A stretch of DNA of 64,000 nucleotides, taken from assembly GCA_014058105.1 (NCBI GenBank), contig JACGCM010000428.1, positions 434,001 through 498,000 on the forward strand, in the 5' to 3' direction. Position 1 is the first letter of the stretch, and the number at the start of each line of letters is the position of its first letter. Shown here piece after piece: positions 1-8,738 of this stretch. The DNA comes from Kingdonia uniflora. Its lineage: Eukaryota > Streptophyta > Magnoliopsida > Ranunculales > Circaeasteraceae. Position numbers and translations under genes: made by a program. The notes below the pieces were generated by a model that saw only the letters and a list, made by a program, of their open reading frames with translations, was not told the DNA's origin and did no database searches.

Positions 1-273
1 GATCTCCTCCCTTGCCATCATCATGACAAACTCTTTGCGATCTTCAACAGACCGCCAACAGATATGCATGGACTCAGACCAGTACACACGGTTCATTTCC
101 TCACCCCTTTCTATATCAGTCATACCCTCGTAGTTCGCTCGGGTATCGAGTAGAACCGCATCATAACCTTGCTGTCCAAAAATAGCTTCCCTTATTTCAT
201 TTATCTTGAGTACTAAGCGCAAGTCGCTCAACGCACGTGCTTCAAAACCCCTTTGAGAGTGAGTCTTCACCAT
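1..273 (-). CDS. Antisense ORF (aORF) of element A, first exon, partial
   Basis: The ATG is at 273-271 on the minus strand, and 91 codons stay open to the window edge. The product starts MVKTHSQRGFEARALSDLRL and continues acidic and aromatic, with a YEGMT motif near residue 48 and a YWSESMHICW stretch near 65-74. It aligns loosely with the first aORF exon of B (start MVKTRRMVLE; YQGMS in the same place). This is the opposite strand to the element, as for the aORFs of the other copies. A TATA-like TATAAAAG lies upstream on the same strand at 316-309. The function is not known to me. Of the aORF exons here this is one of the few without a stop, but the rest is outside the window. Confidence 0.6.
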   Translation of the reverse strand, partial: MVKTHSQRGFEARALSDLRLVLKINEIREAIFGQQGYDAVLLDTRANYEGMTDIERGEEMNRVYWSESMHICWRSVEDRKEFVMMMAREEI

Positions 274-1535
274 TTTTATGAATAAACCTTCTTAAAGAAC
301 AAGTCACACTTTTATACTTTTCAGTTAATAGGAATAATTTTTCGATTGACTATACGCAACATATTTCAGTTTCTATAACCCACTCTTCCCGGGTTCGAAC
401 TACTTACTATTATCTTTTCGTGCTTAATCGAGCTATATAAAGGTTACATTTCGAGCTTTATCTTTACATCTGTTAAGCTCGAGTCATTTATGAGGTAGGA
501 TAAAGTATGTTATCCCACCAACTGTTTACTCCCATATTTTTACAGCTCGATGACGTGTCGACTATTTTTGCTTTTCGCTAGTAAGAAACAAACAAAATAT
601 TCTTTTATTGCGCTCAATTTTCATCTAACAAGTTCGTTGCAGGACTACCCCTACAACGTTGCTTTACAATTACAGAATCAAGCTTTTAGAAGCTCAATAT
701 TATAGATACTTTCTCAAGCACGAGGACAGGTCTCTAGTTCCTTTCTCGTTGCCAAGATAATGCTGATCTTCCTGAGAAACCTCAGCTACAGCTCAAAAAA
801 TGCAAGACTGCAACAGGTCAAACACCTCTTTCCCCTTCATTTCCCTGCAGGAATAATTAAAAGAAAAGACGATTGTGCCGAAGGAAGCAATCCATCTTCC
901 ATACGCCACCTCCACCACCGCCGTATCTTCCTCATTATCCCCACCAGCCCAGAGTTAGTAGAGCTTGAAGAGGACTCCTACCTTAGAAATCAGAACGTCA
1001 TTAGAGGCCAGGGATTTTGCATCGCATACACCCCAGCCGCTAAATCGGACGCTATATAATACCCAAAAATATTTCAAACAACACTCTTTCAATAAAACAG
1101 CAAATAGAGTATCCCAACTCTAATAGGCAAAATACCGTATCCGGGGTTCCTCCATGATGAAAGAAAACCGGGTATGATACACTCGATTCCTCATCTTAAC
1201 CAGGATGTTGCAAAGGTATGAATCCAAAAACTCATTTTTTTTTCTCACCCCTTAAAAAAAATATTTGTTTGTTTTTCTCTGCAGTGAAGATTTGTTGCAG
1301 GTTATTCGGCGATAAGATCTGACCACTATTTATAGAGATACCGTATTTAACGCACGTTGTTTCCCAAGACAGTCATCCGTTCGGGAAAACCACAAGTCTG
1401 CCCATAACACTCACGCGTCATAATGTGAACATACTCATTAATACAGATGTTCCGGTTTTCAAACTCTCGCTTACGTCACCATAGGGTCCGAGTTTAGGGT
1501 TTTTCTCAACTAAAGCCGCACGTGACTTCAGTTGC
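274..1535. other. Noncoding 3' region of element A between aORF and polypurine tract
   Basis: This AT-rich stretch separates the aORF start from the polypurine tract. It should hold the aORF promoter (TATA-like box at 309-316) and the element's 3' untranslated region. A 99-codon open frame at 760-1059 (+) shows no recognisable domain, is not matched in the other elements, and I treat it as chance. Nothing else is recognisable. Confidence 0.45.
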
Positions 1536-1546
1536 GAGGGGGCGAT
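1536..1546 (+). other. Polypurine tract of element A
   Basis: The sequence GAGGGGGCGAT lies directly before the LTR start TGTAGGGAC. The same tract precedes the 3' LTRs of B (4661-4671), D (8263-8273, complement) and, slightly altered, E (14734-14744, complement). It primes plus-strand DNA synthesis. Confidence 0.8.
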
Positions 1547-2147
1547 TGTAGGGACTTATCCCTCAAGCTATGGATACTAGATCTCATCTATACCTCGAGC
1601 TCCGGAAGACTCGATCTTATCCAGTACCAGACTCATGCATAAACAAACACGTTACATACACGTCAACAGTTACACATCGACCACAAACTTAAGTAGAACG
1701 TGGGTCGTCCACAACAGATGTAAACAGAATAAGTCAACATACACCTGTCTCCCACGAGCTAGCAGTTACATACTCAACTGCCCATGACTCCCACTTTCAG
1801 GAGAACGTGTTCAAGCACGATGTCAAGCTGAGAGCAGGGTCTATAAAAGGGCAGAGCTCCTAAGGAAACAAGATGGTCGACAGACAATTCTATACACACA
1901 ATTATCTAATCTCTAACTATTTTTCCTTAGATTAACTCTTGTAATCAAATTTTTTTTCTCTCTCTAGCAATAATACTACTTTAACAAAATCCTCCACTCG
2001 AGGTCGTAGTTTTTTACCTATTTATAGGTTTTCCACGCTAAATCCCCTGTGTCAAGTATTATCCCTTATTTAATTCTTGTCATAGTAGGTCTTGGTGTAA
2101 GGATCAATTTCAAGCTATTTTGTGCTTTGCGAAATCTGGTCCCTATA
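1547..2147 (+). repeat. 3' LTR of element A (601 bp)
   Basis: The LTR runs from TGTAGGGAC to GTCCCTATA, an inverted terminal pair with the last CA changed to TA. A TATA box (CTATAAAAGG) sits at 1841-1850. Near its end a block around 1990-2060 matches the U5 regions of the B and H LTRs (about 'ctcgaggtcgtagttttt' then a Tttccacgct stretch). The LTR start is fixed by the purine tract. The end is inferred from the terminal inverted repeat. Confidence 0.75.
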
Positions 2148-2487
2148 GTTACTTATTTGACGACTTATAGCAGAGTCCTTATAATTTGACCAATAAAATA
2201 ACAGCTATATCAGTTGCAAATTATGGTAAATACGACGACTATTACGACTCTTATTTATGTTATTTAATTGTGACGCATAAAACGACATTGCAATGTGTCG
2301 CAAAAATTGTAAAAAACGACTGTTTTTATAACTTAAACTTTTAATCGTAATATTATGACTCAAATAAAAGTTGAGAACAAAAAACTACTGCAAAAAACGT
2401 GACTCTTATTTCGACAAAAAAACAAGTCATTTTAGGCAAAAAACGATTGACTTGCAAAGTCATTTTTTGCTCTTTTTTGCGTAGTAT
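2148..2487. other. Unexplained AT-rich segment with short dispersed repeats
   Basis: This lies between the end of LTR A and the first base alignable with element H. The corresponding stretch of H (about 56850-56990) does not match it. It holds recurring variants of AAAACGAC, ACGACTGTTTT and GACTCTTATTT, and a perfect 12-bp palindrome ACATTGCAATGT (2285-2296) inside a longer imperfect one. I find no coding frame and no clear terminal inverted repeats. It may be a remnant of a DNA transposon or a divergent piece of B. Confidence 0.4.
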
Positions 2488-2593
2488 TCCACCTTTTTGA
2501 AATTATTCAATCTTATATGATTACATACATACATTCTGCTCCAATTTATATTCTTTTCTTTTCTTCACATATAATTACACCTAAAGAAACCTT

Positions 2594-2935
2594 GATGACC
2601 TGGGGAGCCACATCCAATCAAATATTCTTCAGCAATCCTCACATCTTCCAATTAAATCTTATTTACAGCAAGCTCTTTCACATAAACTTTTCGAGCTGCA
2701 GGATCCACCATAATTTCTCAGAATATCTCTTCATAAAAATGATGTTCATACTCGCGTTCCATTCTAATCCCATCTAAACCTTCTAGTTGCACCTCCTTCA
2801 CTGGTAACTCAGCGTCATAATCCAATAATCCAAAAAATCGCTTCCGTACTTCAGCTATTTTTATCATAAACCGCCCCTCCGTGGCATAACGAATTCTTTC
2901 AGATCGAGTCCAAGTTTTTCTTAATTCCTTCCCCT
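2594..2935 (-). pseudogene. Conserved aORF exon of B ('YEHHFYE...SPGHQG' segment), decayed
   Basis: Read on the minus strand from about 2935, this gives a protein segment with WTRSERIRYATEGRF, then FFGLLDYDAELPVKEVQLEG, YEHHFYEEIF, and ending LIGCGSPGHQG. It matches the H segment at 62681-63020 at most residues, including the YEHHFYE and GCGSPGHQG blocks. A much more decayed version is visible in E at about 16260-16610 (+). Two in-frame stops are present here. Conservation of the reading frame between copies indicates a real exon lying between the MVKT exon and the basic exon. I do not recognise a known domain. Confidence 0.55.
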
Positions 2936-3820
2936 AACTTAGAATTTATTCCACCCTTATTTATACAATTTTTAATACTAATCCCCCATAAGTCGTGATA
3001 TAATCCTATTATCTCGTAACAGAACCCTAATATCTTGAGAAAAGCTATTTGAACATATCTCTCCCTATCGACCTCTGTCATTTCCTCCTATTCCAAATCG
3101 AGCTTATTCTTTCCAAATCAAATATTCTAGAACGACCTCTCTGAGATCAATTTTTCATTATGAAACTTTTATATTTTTCTCTTCCCCATAATTTTAGCAT
3201 ACAGGTCGAATCATATTTGACATTTACACAAATTTTTACAGTTCGATTGTAGCAATAAAAATAAAAATATATTTTATGATCTCATACATTTCATTTCATA
3301 CATTATTTGAAAGTCTTCAGATCATACAACTCGATTACTATAGTTATTGTATTCTATATCAGCACAGAGTTTGAATATCAAAACTTTATTCATCTCGAAA
3401 CAAATTATAAATGCTTTTACAGATATTAAGTCTTTCAAGTACTCAACATTAGGTACTTTACAGATAACAAGTTTTTCAAGTGCTTTTATAGCTAACAAGT
3501 CTTTCAGATACTCTAAAACATAAAATCCTTTAGTTGGTTCTACTTCAGTAATTTTTCGCCCTAAAGCAAAAAAGACATTGGAAATAACGAGTATCCTCCC
3601 TCCCATGAGTTTGGTCAAAGTCCAGACAAACTTCAAATGGAAACTATGACAGCATGAGACTCAGTGCTTGTACTAACTCTTCAAACTAAAGGTCTTCTCA
3701 GGGCAAAGTTGCGATGGAAGTGCAAAAGCAGAATTCCATTCTCTGTCTTCCTTCTCCACTTCCATCGCCGCATTTACTATAACCACCACCCTCGCAGAGT
3801 TGGTAGAATTAAAGATGGCC
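2936..3820. other. Noncoding stretch of B (aORF intron or spacer)
   Basis: This is collinear with H 63040-63900, and both copies are AT-rich and noncoding. A 104-codon minus-strand frame at 3636-3322 arises from three imperfect copies of about 35 bp around 3415-3520 (variants of 'agataacaagtctttcaagtactc'), giving a repetitive EYLKDLLAIKAL-like peptide. H carries the same three repeats at 63520-63625 but not the full open frame, so I do not call it a gene. Some of this block also occurs in D and E near the polypurine tract, reversed. Confidence 0.4.
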
Positions 3821-4190
3821 CAACCATAGAATCCATTCGAGCTCAAGACATGAACACAACTACCCCACAGTAATGCCTATCCTTGTATATGTCTTCCCAA
3901 GTTTGTCTTTCGCAAGAATGCGGAGATAAACCCAACGTTTCTCGCCTTTTAAGATAACGTGGTAAAACCTCCATCTGTAGTAAAACTCATCCTCAGCCTC
4001 AGCCTCAACCATAGAATCCATTCGAGCTCAAGACATGAACACAACTACCCCACAGTAATGCCTATCCTTGTATATGTCTTCCCAAGTTTGTCTTTCGCAA
4101 GAATGCGGAGATAAACCCAACGTTTCTCGTCTTTTAAGATAACGTGGTAAAACCTCCATCTGTAGTAAAACTCATCCTCAGCCTCAGCCG
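3821..4190. repeat. Direct tandem duplication, two 185-bp units
   Basis: Unit 1 (3821-4005) and unit 2 (4006-4190) agree at almost every base; I see one difference, C/T in 'ctcg(c/t)cttttaag'. The duplicated piece is the 3' half of B's first aORF exon, encoding WVYLRILAKDKLGKTYTRIG. The near-identity, against heavy decay elsewhere in B, points to a recent duplication. Confidence 0.85.
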
Positions 4191-4344
4191 CTTCATTTTC
4201 TGACATTCCTTGATACCTCTGAGGAATAGGAACAGGAGTGAGATTCTCCAAGGACTGGTCCCCAAAATACATCAACTTCAACATTTGTACTTCAGAAGTA
4301 ATTCTCTCCTCAAGAACCATTCTACGGGTTTTTACCATCTTCAA
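4045..4344 (-). CDS. First exon of the aORF of element B
   Basis: There are 99 open codons from an ATG at 4344; a second ATG (MVKTRR) lies two codons in and matches the start in A. The protein is charged: MKMVKTRRMVLEERITSEVQ, then YFGDQSLENLTPVPIPQRYQ, then an acidic AEAEDEFYYRWRFY block and WVYLRILAKDK. E carries the homologous exon at 15047-15457 with two stops. A TATA box sits 63-74 bp upstream (4418-4407, minus), matching E. The 3' half is duplicated in tandem (see the 185-bp repeat), so the present stop probably lies where the original exon continued or was spliced. The function is unknown; it is antisense to the element. Confidence 0.6.
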   Translation of the reverse strand: MKMVKTRRMVLEERITSEVQMLKLMYFGDQSLENLTPVPIPQRYQGMSENEAAEAEDEFYYRWRFYHVILKDEKRWVYLRILAKDKLGKTYTRIGITVG

Positions 4345-4406
4345 ATTTTTTAGAGAATATTATAATAGAACATACGTACTTTTCCACAAACCTCGGTACA
4401 GGTACA

Positions 4407-4418
4407 ATTTATATAACC
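4407..4418 (-). promoter_or_regulatory. TATA box of the aORF in B
   Basis: On the minus strand the sequence reads GGTTATATAAAT, preceded by GCACAATAAATATAA. E has GCACAATAAATTTAGGGTTA followed by TATAAAG at the matching distance before its own aORF ATG (14966-14975, +). Conservation in both copies supports a dedicated promoter for the antisense gene. Confidence 0.55.
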
Positions 4419-4660
4419 TTATATTTATTGTGCAGGAACATTTTCCGAAGTGTCATCATTCAATGCAAATGAAACTCTTCAAACCCTAACCGTCGCATAC
4501 ATCAATAGTCCCATCAAACATTAAATGCACATACATCCCCCCATAACACGCGCAGTTTCCATGCTGTCAAACACCATCATTACTTCCTTCAATATTCAAA
4601 TTTCTAACCCATATACCAAAAAATTCTCTCTCAAACAAAGCCACTCATTACTTTGGTTAC

Positions 4661-4671
4661 GAGGGGGCGAT
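4661..4671 (+). other. Polypurine tract of element B
   Basis: GAGGGGGCGAT immediately precedes the LTR start TGTAAGGGCC, as in A and D. Confidence 0.85.
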
Positions 4672-5282
4672 TGTAAGGGCCTACCCCTCGATCTTACCTA
4701 AATCGAGCTATCTGCACTTTAAACTACCTTCATGACAGATCTACGCATTCTCCACATGACTCCTCAAGTTAATATTGTCACCTACTCCACAAACTAATAA
4801 AAACTGTAGGTCGAGCTTAAATAGAAAAACCTAAAAAGTCAAAGCCACCTGTCTCTCACAAACTTAATAGTTACTCAGTCAGTTGCCACTAACCATATTG
4901 TTCGAAGAACATGCTTCAAAACGATAAAGAATTGCGGAGAAGGTTTAAATAAAGAAGAAGTTCCAGAAGTGACAAGGACCAGAAAATTAGACGCCAAGAA
5001 AACTATATTTTCTTGATTCTCAAAACTTCAAACTTCTTATTCACAAGATTAAGCATTTCTAAGTCAAGAGATCACTTGTAATATGATATTAGCATCAAAC
5101 AATAAAATGTCACTATTACAAAAATCCTCAGCTCGAGGTCATGGTTTTCTTAACCTATTCATAGGTTTTCCACGTAAAATACCTATGTCATTTCTTGCTT
5201 TCTATTTAGATTTTTGTTACTGGTATATTGGTGTAAGAGCTAATTTCAAGCCACTTTGAGTTTAAAGAATTAGGCCATTTCA
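4672..5282 (+). repeat. 3' LTR of element B (611 bp)
   Basis: The LTR runs from TGTAAGGGCC to GGCCATTTCA. It aligns along its length with the 5' LTR of H (44872-45479). The TATA region is degraded (TTTAAATAAAG near 4946), where H has CTATATAAAGG. Directly after it comes integrase sequence of element C; the next five bases, TGGTC, are the likely target-site copy. Confidence 0.85.
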
Positions 5283-5814
5283 TGGTCTCAAGAAATGATT
5301 AGAAATAGAGAAGAAAAGAAATTGGATCAGAGGATTGCCACATTCCTTATGGGCTTGTAGAACATTACCGAGACAATCAACATGATACTCTCCATTTCTA
5401 CTAGCGTATGATACCAAGGCCATAATTCTAATAGGGTATCACCACCCAATTAGAGATCACGAGATAACTGACGAAGAAAACGAGTTTGAGCGAGCATGCA
5501 ACATTAATTGGATAAATGAGCCAAGAAAGCGGGTCGTGGAAAATCTTGGAAGATACCATATCATGTTGGAAAATTCATACAATAAGAAATTATGAAATTG
5601 GGAGATCAAAATCAATAACTTAGTTCTCAAAAGAAATTCCAAAGAACATAAATGAACCTAACACTGGAAAACTGGTAGAAAATTGGGGGGGGGGGGGGAG
5701 GGTATTTATAATAGTAGGAAATACTGGGCTGGGTTCTTACTACTTGATAACATAGATGGAACCTAGATTCCAAGTCCATGGAACATAAGGAGACTGAAGA
5801 AATACTATCGATAG
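5283..5814 (+). pseudogene. Integrase C-terminal part of element C, broken
   Basis: This matches the H integrase downstream of its core. Recognisable pieces in order are HSLWACRTL, YHHPIRDHEITDEENEFERA, NINWINEPRKRVVENLGRYH, and a terminal RRLKKYYR followed by a TAG stop at 5812-5814. H ends RRLKWHYR and D ends RRLKWYYR. Several frameshifts and stops are present, and a run of 14 G (5685-5698) replaces the short GGGAGGG of the other copies. The upstream part of the C integrase is not in the window because B is inserted here. Confidence 0.75.
5685..5698. repeat. Poly(G) run of 14
   Basis: Within the C integrase remnant where the other copies have a short G-rich GGGAGGG. It could be slippage, or an assembly or base-calling error. 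Confidence 0.7.
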
Positions 5815-6299
5815 TTTGAATAATTTATTTTCTACATTACGAAATGCAATTTAATTTTTAACCTGCACAGTTCATTTATTTCTAAAAGTGAGTTTTAATC
5901 TCCAATTGTATGTATATTCTAGTCTCATCAATGAAAACTATTCAAGTTTTTCCCCCACATTATTATTTACAATAGATTTAATAAATACACCAGATGATAT
6001 AAGTGAAGGTAAAACTAGCTGCCATCCTTTGGTAAGTCTATTATGCATTTATAACAATTGGCCTACTTTTTATTTTTCCTAAACACATCATAGGTCAAAT
6101 TCCTTTTAATCATGCTCGAAGATTCAGTAGCAAATTTTAAAGATTTAGAGATAATAACCTCTCTACCAGTCCCCGCTCAACTTTTGTTAACTGAAACCAC
6201 AGGAAAGTTAGAGCTATCAATATTGTAATCAGCTCATGAAGAAGTGATAATGCTTAAACAATTCAATTAATCTGCTTGAATTATGTTCATATTACAGGT
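5815..6299. other. Spacer of element C with a single repeat-unit remnant
   Basis: This is the position where D, E and H carry five to six 160-bp repeats. C shows only one recognisable trace ('gtaaaactagctgccatc' near 6009-6027), preceded by the post-integrase stretch 'caatgaaaactattcaagtttttccccc' in shortened form shared with H. It holds no coding sequence. Confidence 0.45.
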
Positions 6300-7678
6300 A
6301 ATACCGGCCTCAACCATGAAGTCATAGATTTTAACCCTCTCTTTTCAACCCTCTTTACTTCTCTACCATAAAATGTTATAACAGTTTCCAACTGCCTTTC
6401 ATAAGGATCCCCAGACGTAAGCTTCTCGGCGTTAGGCTACAAAACGTCTCCCAATTGTTAATGAACCATCTTGAAGAGCTCTTGGGATCTTTTCCTGCCG
6501 ACTTCCATAGTTTTCTTCAAAATTCATTCATGTCCTAATTCGACTTTAAGTTTCATATTAAGTTCGATAACTATTTCTAAAGCTGTTTGAGCAATTTTTA
6601 AATCATCCCTCAACACAGACCAATCCACCATAATTTTCTTTAATATATTAAAAAATATATTCCTCATAGTTCGCAATTCCTACACAAAATCATTATACAT
6701 AAATAAACAAATACATTTATCTTATACATTTAATCACAAATAAATCATTATGACTCTAGATCGAGCTGAGCAATCTTTAGCCTTGAGGCTGTGCAGAGTC
6801 CTTACTCTGGCTGCTAAATGTTTGATGGTTGCAGGGTCTCGGTACAATCCATTTTCTTCTAAAACTTTAAGGTACATTTTCTTTAGACCCCTCTCACTAT
6901 CTATTTTGGCCTTACAAAATAGAGTTAACATCATAAGTTTGTTAGTAAGTGATCAAGTGTTCTCCCTAATACCACCTGGTAAGGAGGGTCAAATTTTATT
7001 AGACCTATCTCTACTTTTTCTAACAGCTTCATCTCGTTCTATTTTTGCTATGGTTCAACCGAGCTCTGCTTTACATTAGTTTTTCCAATGGACATCATGA
7101 CTAAGAACTTTATATTCTCTGACCTGATATACAGCCCGCGCAATGGCATGGCTAACTACGGCTAATAAGATTTTCTTTCTTGAAAGCTCTTTCCTCAAAG
7201 TATCAATAGTCAACCTTAATTTGAGGACATCATACACATAAGAATCTTAAGTCAATTAAGGAACGAGATAGACCATCCATTCAAAAAATAAACTATCCCA
7301 ATATTTACAATAAAAAAACTAGTACCACTCCTCCCAAAATAATGCCAACACAAACTAGATTAGACTACCTTATCCTGGGCATAAGCCTTTTGAGCTTGAT
7401 TATGCTCTAAAGGTGCATTCCCATCGAGGTTAGACACTGTTTCAAAGACCTATCAGGTAAGATCTGCATTCTCCTCTACCTCTTAAAAAATGGGACTAAC
7501 TACATCATGAAGATAACACTTAGATAGAGTAATGATATCAGCTGGGGAATAACCATCTTCTTAGAGCTGCTGGGTGAAAATGTCCTGCACACCACTCACA
7601 TGCTTCATGTTCTAAGAGGAGTCTTCCCCAAAATTGGTGACAATCTATTGGTACTGGGCCTTCAACTTGGCCTTCTCC
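6300..7678 (-). pseudogene. aORF of element C, C-terminal coiled-coil part, decayed
   Basis: Read on the minus strand from 7678 leftwards, this gives pieces clearly related to the aORFs of D and E. They include EDGYSPADIITLSKC (compare KGYSEEEVDAIKAD in E), LRLTIDTLRKELSRKK (compare MSLRINDLESGLSRERK) and, at the end, ITFYGREVKRVEKR (compare IAYFVEEVKRLESER). Heptad-rich segments such as LRDDLKIAQTALEIVIELNM lie between. Many stops and frameshifts are present. The 5' side of this gene continues at 34322-35179 beyond the D insertion. Confidence 0.6.
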
Positions 7679-7683
7679 ATATA
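7679..7683. repeat. Target-site duplication of D, left copy (ATATA)
   Basis: ATATA directly precedes the left LTR end TGTAATGG. An identical ATATA follows the right LTR end at 34322-34326. This proves that D is one insertion spanning 7684-34321. Confidence 0.9.
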
Positions 7684-8262
7684 TGTAATGGCCAAATTCT
7701 GTAAGCTCGAAATGATTAGGAATTAGCTATCACACCAATGAACCTGTAACAAATATTCTAATGGAAAGTAAAAAATGGAAGCATGTGTTTTTAGCGTGGA
7801 AAACCTCTAAATAGGTAAAAAACCACGACCTTGTATGGAGGATTTTTGTAAAAGTATCTTTATTGCTTAAAATGGATATCTTTATTAGAAGTGATCTCAA
7901 AATATAGAAATGCTTTTGATCTCGTAAATAAGAAGTTTGTGTAATTTTTCTTGTCCCTATCTCTTCTGGAACTTTTCCTTTATATAGACTTTTCCCACAG
8001 CTCCTCATCGTGCTGGAATAAATTTTCTGAATAATGTAGTTAGTGATGGTTGACTGGATAACTAACGAGTTCGTGGGAGACATGTGTCTTTGACTGGATA
8101 GCGCTTTCCAGGTTTAGCTCGATTCACATTCTTAAGTAGTTTGTGGGGCTGGTTAGAATATTGACTGGAGTGTCAAGTGTAAAAAATGCATGAGCCTGAG
8201 ATAGAGGTAAATCGAGCTTCGTAAGCTCAATTTTGAGTGAGATCGAGGGATAAGTTCCTACA
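7684..8262 (-). repeat. 3' LTR of element D (579 bp)
   Basis: On the plus strand it runs TGTAATGGCC ... TTCCTACA. It is the same length as the 5' LTR at 33743-34321. It is followed by the complement of the polypurine tract, which fixes it as the 3' LTR of a minus-strand element. Confidence 0.9.
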
Positions 8263-8273
8263 ATCGCCCCCTC
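8263..8273 (-). other. Polypurine tract of element D
   Basis: On the minus strand GAGGGGGCGAT directly precedes the LTR start TGTAGGAACTTATCC. It is identical to the tracts of A and B. Confidence 0.85.
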
Positions 8274-8738
8274 GCAACCGAAGTCACGAGTGGCTTTGGT
8301 TGAGAAAGAATGTGCTAAAATTTTGAAATTTCAAATGAAGTAATGATAATATTTGACTGGATGGAAGTTACGTGATATTAGGAAGTGGTGGTGGTTATAG
8401 GAGAGGCGGTGATGGCAGTTAAGAAGGAGAAATGGAAGGGGGAGTCTGTTGATGCATTTCCATCATGTTTTGGTTCTCAGAAGACCTTCATCATATTTTG
8501 TGGGGGCCAGCACTGAGTTCACTCCTTGCATAGTTTCCATTTGAAGTTCGACTGGACTTTGACCAAACTCATGTGAGGGAAACTGGAAGACATGATGCCT
8601 CAGTGTGCCTAAAGTTTGGTGCTGGATGGATAACATTCTGTTATATTCCTAAGGTTAATGTGGGGAAAACTTGTTATCTTAACCTGTATGTAGGTCGAGT
8701 GTGTGAGGCATCTGTGTGGGATGAAATTGTGTCTGTAG
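8274..8738. other. Shortened aORF 5' region of D (exons deleted)
   Basis: Aligned with E, this region lacks the equivalents of E 14861-15391 (TATA box and first aORF exon) and of about 15800-17460 (the conserved middle exon and the basic exon). The junctions are visible as 'ggaagtggtggtggtt' near 8383 and 'cttgttatcttaacctgtatg' near 8672. What remains is noncoding, ending in a splice-acceptor-like CTGTAG at 8733-8738. Confidence 0.6.

Larger units (their letters stand above)
1..2147 (+). mobile_element. Element A: 3' end of a Tat-type Ty3/gypsy LTR retrotransposon
   Basis: Only the 3' part of this element is in the window. It comprises the start of the antisense gene (1-273), about 1.26 kb of noncoding 3' region, a polypurine tract at 1536-1546, and a 3' LTR at 1547-2147. 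Orientation is set by the purine tract lying just left of the LTR. The LTR shares its overall layout and several stretches with those of B and H but is clearly a different subfamily. The 5' LTR and gag-pol lie off the left edge, so neither the target duplication nor the host element can be proven. B begins about 340 bp to the right, so A is probably inserted in or beside B. Confidence 0.75.
2488..5282 (+). mobile_element. Element B: 3' part of a Tat-type element, same family as H
   Basis: Positions 2488-3950 align with 57000-57045 and 62690-64000 of H, interrupted there by LINE L1. B then shows the first aORF exon (minus strand), a polypurine tract at 4661-4671 and a 3' LTR at 4672-5282. So B supplies the 3' end of the family that is cut off in H. 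The sequence right of the LTR is integrase of element C, so B is inserted in C. The gag-pol part and 5' LTR of B are not in the window. Confidence 0.8.

Noticed and set aside
760..1059. Open frame of 99 codons on the plus strand in element A
   Set aside because: No domain and no counterpart in the other elements; lies in the noncoding region between aORF and purine tract. Treated as chance.
2148..2487. A complete MITE between A and B
   Set aside because: No terminal inverted repeats or target copies could be found at either edge; kept only as an unexplained segment.
3322..3636. Minus-strand frame with EYLKDLLAIKAL-type repeats in B
   Set aside because: The peptide repeats reflect three short DNA repeats, and the frame is not kept in the H copy.
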